Source of the DNA: Aquisalimonas sp.
GTDB taxonomy: Bacteria; Pseudomonadota; Gammaproteobacteria; Nitrococcales; Aquisalimonadaceae
Length of the DNA stretch: 7,180 bases
Assembly: GCA_007133445.1 (NCBI GenBank)
Contig: SLMR01000305.1
Span: forward strand, 1 to 7,180
Direction of reading: 5' to 3'
Positions 1 to 7,180 of the stretch are shown in pieces. The position numbers and the translations under genes are program-made. Below the pieces are notes generated by a model that was not told the origin of the DNA, did not search any database, and worked only from the letters and a program-made list of their open reading frames with translations. Numbering within the stretch: the first letter of the stretch is position 1; each line of letters opens with the position of its first letter.

Positions 1-14
1 CCCTGCAACACACA

Positions 15-1199
15 TCACATCCGCTCGTACAGCGCCGCGATGCCCTGGCCACCGCCGATGCACATGGTCACCACCGCGTAACGGCCGCCGGTGCGCTGGA
101 GCTCGTAGAGCGCCTTGACCGTCAGGTTGGCACCCGTGGCACCGATGGGGTGCCCGAGGGAAATGCCACTGCCGTTGGGGTTGACCTTGTCCATGTCCAG
201 TTCCAGATCCCGGCAGACCGCCAGGGCCTGGGCGGCGAAGGCCTCGTTGATTTCCCACACGTCGATGGCGTCCCGGCTCACGCCGGTGCGCTCCAGCAGC
301 GTGCGCACCGCCGGCACCGGGCCGATGCCCATGTACTTGGGATCCACGGCAGCAACGGTGGCATCCACCAGACGCGCCAGGGGCTTCACCCCGGCCTGCT
401 GCGCCGCGCCGGCCTCCATCATGGTCACCGCGGCGGCTCCGTCGTTCAGCGACGAGGCGTTACCGGCGGTCACGGTGCCACCCTCGCGCTTGAACACCGG
501 CTTCATGCCCGCCAGGCCTTCCACGCTGGTGTCGCGTCGCGGCCCTTCGTCAGTATCGAACACCTTGGTGCCCTTCCGGCTCTTGATCTCGATGGGCAGG
601 ATCTGGTCCTTGAACCGCCCGCCGTCGATGGCGTCGGCAGCGCGCCGATGGCTCTCGGCCGCCAGGGCGTCCTGGTCTTCCCGGCTCACACCCCACTTCT
701 CGGCCACGTTCTCGGCGGTAATGCCCATGTGGCACTTGTCGAAGGGGTCGGTGAGGGCACCCACCATGGCGTCCAGCATCACGCCATCACCCATGCGCTG
801 CCCCCAGCGCCCGGTGGGCAGCCAGTACGGCGCGCGGGACATGGCGTCGGCGCCACCACCGACCACGCAGTCGGCGTCGCCGCTGCGGATATAGCTGGCG
901 GCGGTCACAATGGCCTGCAGACCGCTGCCGCAGAGACGGTTCAGCGTCAGTGCGGGGGTGTTCTGCGCAAGGCCGCCGTTAATGGTGGCGACCCGGGCCA
1001 GGTACATGTCCCGGGGCTCGGTGTGGATCACGTTGCCGAACACTACGTGCCCGACCTGCTCCGGATCCACGCCGGCGCGGCGCACGGACTCACGCAGCAC
1101 GTCGGCAGCGAGATCGCCCAGGGAGACATCCTTCAACCCTCCTCCGTAAGTACCGATCGCCGTCCGTGTTCCTCCAACCACTACAACTTCGCGGGTCAT
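15..1199 (-). CDS. bktB: BktB-type beta-ketothiolase / acetyl-CoA C-acyltransferase
   Basis: A cytosolic thiolase of 394 residues, the usual length for biosynthetic thiolases. It catalyses reversible Claisen condensation of two acyl-CoAs, for example 2 acetyl-CoA to acetoacetyl-CoA, or the reverse thiolysis. The nucleophilic cysteine is C90 in NRLCGSG, the NEAFA motif holds N318, the catalytic histidine is H350 in GHPIGATG, and the acid/base cysteine is C380 in CIGGGQG; these match C89/H348/C378 of Zoogloea thiolase. The start MTREVVVVGG and the segment HTEPRDMYL resemble Cupriavidus BktB as remembered, which favours the broad-chain ketothiolase over PhaA, but substrate range cannot be read from sequence. 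The start at 1199 is chosen because AGGAGGT lies 6 nt upstream; the frame stays open another 25 codons but those are arginine/alanine-rich and lie beyond the Shine-Dalgarno. It is divergent from icd. No phaB, phaC or fad gene is within the window to decide between polymer synthesis and beta-oxidation. Confidence 0.95.
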   Translation of the reverse strand: MTREVVVVGGTRTAIGTYGGGLKDVSLGDLAADVLRESVRRAGVDPEQVGHVVFGNVIHTEPRDMYLARVATINGGLAQNTPALTLNRLCGSGLQAIVTAASYIRSGDADCVVGGGADAMSRAPYWLPTGRWGQRMGDGVMLDAMVGALTDPFDKCHMGITAENVAEKWGVSREDQDALAAESHRRAADAIDGGRFKDQILPIEIKSRKGTKVFDTDEGPRRDTSVEGLAGMKPVFKREGGTVTAGNASSLNDGAAAVTMMEAGAAQQAGVKPLARLVDATVAAVDPKYMGIGPVPAVRTLLERTGVSRDAIDVWEINEAFAAQALAVCRDLELDMDKVNPNGSGISLGHPIGATGANLTVKALYELQRTGGRYAVVTMCIGGGQGIAALYERM

Positions 1200-1205
1200 G
1201 ACTCC

Positions 1206-1212
1206 ACCTCCT
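1206..1212 (-). promoter_or_regulatory. Shine-Dalgarno of the thiolase gene
   Basis: On the minus strand AGGAGGT is followed by a 6-nt spacer and the ATG at 1199-1197. It is an essentially consensus ribosome binding site and decides the start against the longer open frame reaching 1274. Confidence 0.85.
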
Positions 1213-1363
1213 CGCATTGTTGCCGGCGCCGCGCGGGGCGCCCGTTCGCCGGTCCGCAATCGCCGGCAGGGCATTGTAGACAGCCCCCGGACGGGTGTCG
1301 ATTACCCGCCCGCGCGCCGCTGCATGGATCGGCGTCAGCTTGAACGCTCCCGTCGCCCGGGGC

Positions 1364-1391
1364 AGAATAATCCCCCGCCACAGGTGCGCAA
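1364..1391 (-). promoter_or_regulatory. Possible sigma-70 promoter for the thiolase
   Basis: On the minus strand TTGCGC (1391-1386) and TATTCT (1369-1364) are separated by 16 nt, about 165 nt upstream of the thiolase ATG. The -35 matches the consensus at only three positions and the -10 at four, so this is a weak candidate chosen mainly because it is one of few AT-rich spots here. Confidence 0.25.
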
Positions 1392-1541
1392 CCGACGATC
1401 CGCAGGGCCGAAGAACGAGCCGCAAAACGGCACGAATGGAACCCGTCTCGCCCTCGCGTTGATCGCCACGCCCCGGTGCGCCTCAAAACGGATAACGCGG
1501 CAGCCCACTAGGGCGCCCCCGCCGGCCTTCGGCGGAACGGT

Positions 1542-1547
1542 TATACT
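1542..1547 (+). promoter_or_regulatory. Candidate -10 element for icd
   Basis: TATACT matches the sigma-70 -10 consensus at five of six positions in otherwise very GC-rich DNA, 121 nt upstream of the icd ATG. No recognisable -35 lies 16-18 nt upstream, where a GC hairpin (1519-1535) sits instead, so an activator-dependent or different promoter is possible. Confidence 0.35.
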
Positions 1548-1658
1548 CAGGCTGAACGGGGGCGACTGTGCCCGCTGAAGCCGCCCGGCCACGGCCCGTG
1601 GCACCCCAACCGGGTGTCGGGACCAAAAGTCCTCACGGGGTGTGGCGTGAACCATGAG

Positions 1659-1664
1659 AGGAGG
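1659..1664 (+). promoter_or_regulatory. Shine-Dalgarno of icd
   Basis: AGGAGG ends 4 nt before the ATG at 1669. An in-frame ATG at 1654 lies upstream of this site and would translate the Shine-Dalgarno itself as RGGR, so 1669 is preferred. Confidence 0.85.
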
Positions 1665-1668
1665 ACGC

Positions 1669-3429
<1,761 letters not shown>

Positions 3430-3444
3430 CACCGCCGGCAGCGG

Positions 3445-3537
3445 ATGCCGCAACGTGAGAGTCCGGACCTTCGGGGCTGAAACCCTCCCGGGCGAATCCG
3501 GTGAGAGGGTCTTCAGCCCCGACGTTTCTTGCGGCAT
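3445..3537. repeat. Outer inverted repeat enclosing the icd-ppc stem-loop
   Basis: ATGCCGCAA (3445-3453) is the exact reverse complement of TTGCGGCAT (3529-3537), nesting the inner stem at 3472-3521. The left arm can alternatively pair upstream as CGGCA (3436-3440) with TGCCG (3446-3450), so two mutually exclusive folds exist on paper. Confidence 0.5.
3472..3521. terminator. Long stem-loop between icd and ppc (probable terminator or attenuator)
   Basis: The arm CGGGGCTGAAACCCTC (3472-3487) pairs with GAGGGTCTTCAGCCCCG (3505-3521) as 16 base pairs with a single bulged base. The 17-nt loop holds a further CCGG/CCGG pairing (3488-3491 with 3498-3501). A modest T-rich tract, TTTCTT at 3525-3530, follows on the plus strand. 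It begins 43 nt after the icd stop and ends 51 nt before the ppc start. An intrinsic terminator for icd is the simplest reading; the T tract is imperfect, so partial read-through into ppc is likely. Confidence 0.6.
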
Positions 3538-3563
3538 GCCCGGCCGACGCCCACTTGCACACC

Positions 3564-3567
3564 GAGG
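3564..3567 (+). promoter_or_regulatory. Weak Shine-Dalgarno of ppc
   Basis: GAGG with a 5-nt spacer to ATG 3573. It is much weaker than those of icd and the thiolase. GTG at 3570 is an in-frame alternative start adding one residue. Confidence 0.5.
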
Positions 3568-3572
3568 CCGTG

Positions 3573-6218
3573 ATGAACGAGCGAACCGCTGCCGACCAGC
3601 CCCTGCGCGAGGATATCCGCGAACTCGGGGAGCTCCTGGGTGACGTCATCCGCGAGCAGGGCAGCGAGTCCCTGTTCGACACGGTGGAGACCGTCCGCCG
3701 CCTGGCGAAACAGGCCCGCGGCGGGGACCAGACCGCCGCCCGGGAACTCGAAGAGACCCTCACCGGGCTGGAGGACGACCGCATCATGCCCGTGGTGCGC
3801 GCGTTCTCGCACTTTCTCAACCTCGCCAACATCGCCGAGCAGCACCACCGGGTTCGCCGCAGCCGCGCCTGGGCGCGCGATCCCGACTCCGGGCCGCTGC
3901 GCGGCTCCCTGGAGGAAGGCTTCGAGCGGGTGGCGGCCACCGCCGATGCCGATGCCCTCTACGACGCCGTGTGCAACATGCAGGTGGGCCTGGTCCTGAC
4001 GGCGCACCCCACGGAGGTTACCCGCCGCACCCTGCTGCAGAAGCACAACCGCATCGCCAGCATGCTGGAAACCCAGGACCGCCAGGATCTGACTCCGGAG
4101 GAGAGCGACGAACTTTCCCGAGCCCTCAAGGGCGAGGTGACCGCCGCCTGGTACACCGACGAGATCCGCCAGCGGCGCCCGTCGCCACTGGATGAGGCGC
4201 GCTGGGGCTACGCCGTGGTGGAACAGACCCTCTGGGACGCCATCCCCCGACACGCACGCCGCATGGACCGCATGCTCCGTCACTACACCGGCCGGGGCCT
4301 GCCGCTGGACGTCGCGCCCATCCGCTTCGGTTCCTGGATGGGCGGCGACCGCGACGGCAACCCGCGCGTCACGGCGCGGGTGACGCGGGACGCCTGTCTT
4401 CTGGCCCGCTGGCAGGCCGCCAGTCTCTATGATCGTGAAATCGGCCTGCTGATCTCGGAGCTGTCGCTGCAGTGCCGGGATTCGGAACTGAGCGAACAGG
4501 TGGGAGACGCCTGGGAGCCCTATCGCGTCATGCTCAAGCGGGTCCGTGCGCGCCTGCGGCTGACCCTGCGCTGGCTGGAGGCGCGCCTGGAAGGCAAGGC
4601 CGCCGCCGAGGGCGAGATCTACCAGAGCGTGGACGACCTCAGGAAACCACTGCTGGAATGCTACCACTCCCTGCACCGATGCGGTGCCGGCGTGGTCGCC
4701 GATGGCCGCCTGCTGGACCTGCTGCGCCGGCTGAGCTGCTTCGGCCTGACCCTGATGCGCATCGACATCCGCCAGGAGGCCGGGCGTCACACCGCGGCGC
4801 TGGCAGCCATCACCCGGGAGCTGGATCTGGGTGACTACGCCGCCTGGGACGAGTCGGCGCGCCAGGCGTTCCTGATCCGCGAACTGAACAACCCGCGCCC
4901 GCTGATCCCGCGCGGCTTCGCCCCCGACGAGGAGATTCAGGAGACCCTGGACACGTTCCGGGTCATCGCCGAGCAGGGCCCGGAGAGCCTCGGCGCCTAC
5001 GTGATCTCCATGGCGGCCACGCCCTCGGACATACTCGCCGTGGAGCTGCTGCAGAAGGAAGCGGGCGTGAAGCACTACCTGCGGGTCGTGCCGCTGTTCG
5101 AGACCCTGGACGACCTCAATGGCGCCGAGAACTGCCTGGACCGGCTGCTGGAGATCGACTGGTACCGCCAGCGCATCGGCGGCCACCAGGAGGTGATGAT
5201 CGGTTACTCGGACTCGGGCAAGGACGCCGGCCACCTCACCGCCGCCTGGGCCCTGTATCAGACCCAGGAGCGCTTGCTGGCCTGCTGCCGCCGCAACAAC
5301 ATCCGGCTGACGCTGTTCCACGGCCGGGGCGGTTCCATAGGCCGGGGTGGCGGCCCGACCCACGCCGCCATCCTGTCACAGCCGCCCGGGTCGGTGAACG
5401 GCAGCCTGCGGGCCACCGAACAGGGCGAAGTGATCCAGGCCAAGTTCGGCCTGCCCGGCATCGCCCTGCGCAATCTCGAGCTCTACACCACCGCCGTGCT
5501 GGAAGCGACGCTGCAGCCGCCACCGGAGCCGGAACAGAGCTGGCGGGATCTCATGGACCAGCTCTCCGGGGTGGCCGTGGAGACCTATCGCGGCATGGTG
5601 CGGCATACCCCCGGGTTCGTGGACTACTTCCGGTCCGCGACACCGGAGCAGGAGATCGCGGGGCTGACCATCGGGTCGCGACCCGCCAAGCGGCGCAAGG
5701 ACGGCGGCGTGGAAAGCCTGCGTGCCATCCCCTGGATCTTCAGCTGGACGCAGACGCGCCTGCTGCTGCCGGCATGGCTCGGCGTCGGCGAGGCCCTCAC
5801 TCATGCCCGGAAGCAGGGCCACACCGAAGAATTGCAGACCATGTTCCGGGACTGGCCCTTCTTTCATGCCTTCCTCGACATGGTGGAGATGGTGCTGGCC
5901 AAGGGCGACCCGGACGTGGCTGCCATGTATGACCGCCGCCTGGTCCCCGACGAGCTGCAGCCCCTGGGGCAGGACCTGCGCCAGCGCTATGAAGCCACCC
6001 TCGGGCAGGTCCTGACCGTGACCGGCCACGAGCGGCCACTGGCGGATTTCCCGGTGGTCCGCCGCTCCGTGGACGTGCGCAACCCCTACGTGGACCCGCT
6101 CAACCGCCTGCAGGTGGAACTGCTGCACCGGGTGCGCCACCGCAACGAGGAGCACCTGCGCAAGGCGCTGCAGGTGTGCATCAACGGTATCGCCGCGGGG
6201 ATGCGGAACACCGGATAG
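3573..6218 (+). CDS. ppc: Phosphoenolpyruvate carboxylase
   Basis: Cytosolic anaplerotic enzyme carboxylating PEP with bicarbonate to oxaloacetate. The product is 881 aa, against 883 in E. coli, and ends in the family C-terminus [10 protein letters not shown]. The N-terminal catalytic signature [18 protein letters not shown] contains H145 (E. coli H138). [10 protein letters not shown] carries K550 (E. coli K546), and [16 protein letters not shown] carries R585 and R591 (E. coli R581/R587); R591 also belongs to the allosteric inhibitor area in the family. [24 protein letters not shown] and [17 protein letters not shown] further confirm the family, and N879 in the terminal RNTG corresponds to the aspartate-contacting Asn. 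Acetyl-CoA activation and aspartate/malate inhibition are family knowledge, not shown here. The start ATG follows a modest GAGG 5 nt upstream; the frame is open to 3501 but that extension lies in the stem-loop. It follows icd on the same strand after a 143-nt spacer. Confidence 0.97.
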   Translation: MNERTAADQPLREDIRELGELLGDVIREQGSESLFDTVETVRRLAKQARGGDQTAARELEETLTGLEDDRIMPVVRAFSHFLNLANIAEQHHRVRRSRAWARDPDSGPLRGSLEEGFERVAATADADALYDAVCNMQVGLVLTAHPTEVTRRTLLQKHNRIASMLETQDRQDLTPEESDELSRALKGEVTAAWYTDEIRQRRPSPLDEARWGYAVVEQTLWDAIPRHARRMDRMLRHYTGRGLPLDVAPIRFGSWMGGDRDGNPRVTARVTRDACLLARWQAASLYDREIGLLISELSLQCRDSELSEQVGDAWEPYRVMLKRVRARLRLTLRWLEARLEGKAAAEGEIYQSVDDLRKPLLECYHSLHRCGAGVVADGRLLDLLRRLSCFGLTLMRIDIRQEAGRHTAALAAITRELDLGDYAAWDESARQAFLIRELNNPRPLIPRGFAPDEEIQETLDTFRVIAEQGPESLGAYVISMAATPSDILAVELLQKEAGVKHYLRVVPLFETLDDLNGAENCLDRLLEIDWYRQRIGGHQEVMIGYSDSGKDAGHLTAAWALYQTQERLLACCRRNNIRLTLFHGRGGSIGRGGGPTHAAILSQPPGSVNGSLRATEQGEVIQAKFGLPGIALRNLELYTTAVLEATLQPPPEPEQSWRDLMDQLSGVAVETYRGMVRHTPGFVDYFRSATPEQEIAGLTIGSRPAKRRKDGGVESLRAIPWIFSWTQTRLLLPAWLGVGEALTHARKQGHTEELQTMFRDWPFFHAFLDMVEMVLAKGDPDVAAMYDRRLVPDELQPLGQDLRQRYEATLGQVLTVTGHERPLADFPVVRRSVDVRNPYVDPLNRLQVELLHRVRHRNEEHLRKALQVCINGIAAGMRNTG

Positions 6219-6226
6219 AACAGACC

Positions 6227-6301
6227 GTAGGAGCGGCGCAAGCCGCGAAAGGGGCTCGCCCACCACAGGCTCTGGAAAATCGCGGCTTACGCCGCTCCTA
6301 C
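6227..6301. repeat. REP-like inverted doublet (GTAGGAGCGGC type)
   Basis: Two 22-nt arms, 6227-6248 and 6280-6301, are inverted copies with a single mismatch and a 31-nt centre. Each arm has the head GTAG followed by its own hairpin: the left arm has GCGGC (6233-6237), loop gcaa, GCCGC (6242-6246), and the right arm mirrors this. The GTAG head plus short GC palindrome is the organisation of REP sequences, and paired inverted REPs form BIMEs. Such GTAGGAGCGGC elements are, from memory, common in Pseudomonas-like and other gammaproteobacterial genomes. The heads face outward. It starts 9 nt after the ppc stop and ends 27 nt before the pyrE ATG, so it could act as a ppc 3' stabiliser or as a roadblock ahead of pyrE. 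Confidence 0.85.
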
Positions 6302-6309
6302 AAGGCATC

Positions 6310-6313
6310 GGAG
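6310..6313 (+). promoter_or_regulatory. Only recognisable Shine-Dalgarno-like site before pyrE
   Basis: GGAG lies 15 nt upstream of the ATG at 6329, longer than the usual 5-9 nt. Nothing purine-rich is closer, so initiation at pyrE may be weak or rely on the unstructured segment following the REP hairpin. Confidence 0.35.
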
Positions 6314-6328
6314 ACGAACGCGACGACC

Positions 6329-6970
6329 ATGCACGACTATCAGCGGGAATTCCTGGACTTCGCCCTGGAACAGGACGTGCTCCGTTTCGGCGAATTCCAG
6401 CTGAAATCCGGGCGCATCAGCCCGTATTTCTTCAACGCCGGGCTGTTCAACACGGGCCGCACCCTGGCCGCCCTGGGGCGCTACTATGCGCGCGCCATCA
6501 CCGCCTCGGGCATCGAGTTCGACATGCTCTTCGGCCCGGCCTACAAGGGCATTCCCTTGGCCAGCGCCACGGCCGTAGCCCTGGCCGATCACCACGACCG
6601 CGACGTGCCCTGGGCCTTCAACCGCAAGGAGGCCAAGGACCACGGCGAGGGCGGCACCATCGTGGGCGCACCTCTGGCCGGCCGGGTGCTGGTGATCGAC
6701 GACGTGATCTCCGCGGGAACATCCGTGGCCGAGTCCGCCGCCATGATCGGCGCCGCCGGCGCCGAGCTGGCCGGCGTTGCCATCGCCCTGGACCGCAAGG
6801 AGCGCGGCCGTGGCGAGCAGTCCGCGGTGCAGCAGGTGCGCGCCGAGTTCGGCGCACCGGTGGTGCCCATCGTGGACCTGGACAATCTGGTCGAGTGGTT
6901 GGAAGGGCGCGGTGACCGGGAGACCGACCTGGCGGCAATCCGGCAGTACCGCGCCGAATACGGCGCGTGA
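6329..6970 (+). CDS. pyrE: Orotate phosphoribosyltransferase
   Basis: De novo pyrimidine enzyme transferring phosphoribose from PRPP to orotate to give OMP and pyrophosphate. The 213-residue product has exactly the E. coli PyrE length and numbering. Visible elements: [19 protein letters not shown] near the N-terminus (orotate and PRPP contacts), FGPAYKGIP, the flexible catalytic loop N98-R99-K100-E101-A102-K103-D104-H105-GEGG, and the PRPP-binding motif [13 protein letters not shown] with D124 and D125. The dimeric type I phosphoribosyltransferase loop residues R99, K100, K103 and H105 are all present. The start [15 protein letters not shown] aligns with MKPYQRQFIEFAL of E. coli; the frame is open upstream to 6176 but that extension crosses the ppc end and the REP doublet. 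It lies 110 nt after ppc on the same strand. The E. coli rph-pyrE arrangement and its leader-peptide attenuator are not present here. Confidence 0.97.
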   Translation: MHDYQREFLDFALEQDVLRFGEFQLKSGRISPYFFNAGLFNTGRTLAALGRYYARAITASGIEFDMLFGPAYKGIPLASATAVALADHHDRDVPWAFNRKEAKDHGEGGTIVGAPLAGRVLVIDDVISAGTSVAESAAMIGAAGAELAGVAIALDRKERGRGEQSAVQQVRAEFGAPVVPIVDLDNLVEWLEGRGDRETDLAAIRQYRAEYGA

Positions 6971-7042
6971 GCCCCACCCTCGGGGCGCCTCACGCCGCCC
7001 CCATCGGGAGAGTGGCGAGGGGCGCGAATTATCGACGTTTTT
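6971..7042 (+). terminator. GC-rich hairpins after pyrE, possible weak terminator
   Basis: Immediately after the pyrE stop, GCCCC (6971-6975) pairs with GGGGC (6982-6986). A second, competing stem pairs CGCCCC (6996-7001) with GGGGCG (7019-7024). The only T tract, TTTTT at 7038-7042, is 13 nt past the second stem, too far for a classical intrinsic terminator. Termination here is plausible but not well supported. Confidence 0.3.
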
Positions 7043-7043
7043 G

Positions 7044-7153
7044 CGGTGCATCAAGATGCACCCTACGGGCAACGGTCCCCGCGCAATGGAACAACCCCGG
7101 CCGACGGGACGGCTCCGGGCCACGGCTCGCGTAGGGTGCATCTTGATGCACCG
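7044..7153. repeat. REP-like inverted doublet (GTAGGGTGCATC type)
   Basis: A 24-nt sequence at 7044-7067 recurs as its perfect reverse complement at 7130-7153, with a 62-nt centre. Each copy is itself a near-complete palindrome: GGTGCATC, 2-nt loop, GATGCACC (7045-7062 and 7135-7152), joined to a GTAG head (7131-7134; complementary CTAC at 7063-7066). The heads face inward, the reverse of the doublet at 6227-6301. The perfect identity of the arms suggests recent dispersal or selection. I know similar GTAGGGTGCAT palindromes from other gammaproteobacterial genomes, but copy number here cannot be judged. No gene is visible in 6971-7180. Confidence 0.8.
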
Positions 7154-7180
7154 TCAACCGGTGCGCGTGGACCGGCTGTC

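Larger units (their letters stand above)
1200..1668. other. Divergent intergenic region, no gene seen
   Basis: This 469-bp gap separates the divergent thiolase and icd starts. Open frames through it are arginine/proline-rich, lack recognisable domains and look like GC-rich shadow frames. It should hold the promoters of both genes. Other visible structure: an 8-bp direct repeat CAAAACGG at 1423-1430 and 1484-1491; a CCGCCG/TTCGGCGG-type hairpin at 1519-1535; and, in the presumed icd leader, a perfect 6-bp stem GCCACG/CGTGGC at 1588-1602 followed by CACCC/GGGTG at 1602-1616. None is a recognised operator. Confidence 0.6.

Noticed and set aside
1200..1274. N-terminal extension of the thiolase by 25 residues
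   Set aside because: The family starts at MTREVVVV and a consensus Shine-Dalgarno lies directly before that ATG.
150..1343. 397-aa open frame on the plus strand over the thiolase
   Set aside because: Shadow of the thiolase gene, whose catalytic motifs are all on the minus strand.
1198..1578. 126-aa open frame in the divergent intergenic region
   Set aside because: R/P/A-rich with no ribosome site and no similarity recognised; more consistent with GC-rich non-coding DNA.
3501..3572. N-terminal extension of Ppc by 24 residues
   Set aside because: The extension is encoded by the stem-loop arm and is not part of known Ppc N-termini; the 881-aa form fits the family length.
3513..5363. 616-aa open frame antisense to ppc
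   Set aside because: Shadow frame of ppc with low-complexity G/A/Q/H content and no ribosome site or motif.
5376..6308. 310-aa open frame antisense to the ppc end
   Set aside because: Same shadow pattern; it begins inside the REP repeat.
6176..6328. N-terminal extension of PyrE by 51 residues
   Set aside because: It overlaps the ppc end and the REP doublet; the 213-aa form matches E. coli PyrE exactly in length.
6287..7141. 284-aa open frame antisense to pyrE
   Set aside because: Starts in the downstream REP-like repeat and mirrors pyrE; no recognisable protein features.
7044..7153. CRISPR array or transposon terminal inverted repeats
   Set aside because: Only two copies, inverted rather than direct, each self-palindromic, and no transposase between them; REP-like is the better reading.

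Overview
The window is an ordinary chromosomal segment of a GC-rich (about two-thirds G+C by eye) gammaproteobacterium. The proteins closely match memory of E. coli Icd, Ppc and PyrE and of Cupriavidus BktB. The GC content, the CBS-tailed isocitrate dehydrogenase and the GTAG-type REP repeats would fit the Ectothiorhodospiraceae/Chromatiales or halophile-type lineages, but that placement is inference and no taxon marker is present.

Layout: (1) 15-1199, minus strand: a BktB-type thiolase. (2) 1200-1668: a 469-bp divergent intergenic region with no convincing gene, a strong Shine-Dalgarno at each end and weak promoter candidates. (3) 1669-3429, plus: NADP-dependent isocitrate dehydrogenase carrying a C-terminal pair of CBS domains. 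(4) 3430-3572: a spacer dominated by a nested inverted repeat. (5) 3573-6218, plus: full-length phosphoenolpyruvate carboxylase. (6) 6227-6301: an inverted pair of REP-like palindromes in the ppc-pyrE spacer. (7) 6329-6970, plus: orotate phosphoribosyltransferase. (8) 6971-7180: non-coding, with GC-rich hairpins and a second, different inverted pair of REP-like palindromes at 7044-7153.

The three metabolic genes icd, ppc and thiolase sit around the acetyl-CoA/oxaloacetate branch point. Ppc refills oxaloacetate, Icd commits isocitrate to 2-oxoglutarate and makes NADPH, and the thiolase condenses or cleaves acyl-CoA (polyhydroxyalkanoate or fatty-acid metabolism). PyrE makes OMP for pyrimidines, whose ring comes from aspartate and hence oxaloacetate. 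The clear spacers with hairpins or repeats suggest separate or attenuated transcription units rather than one tight operon.

No phage, insertion-sequence, CRISPR, defence or secretion module is visible. The most notable items are the Icd-CBS fusion, the nested inverted repeat between icd and ppc, and two unrelated GTAG-headed REP doublets of opposite polarity bracketing pyrE.
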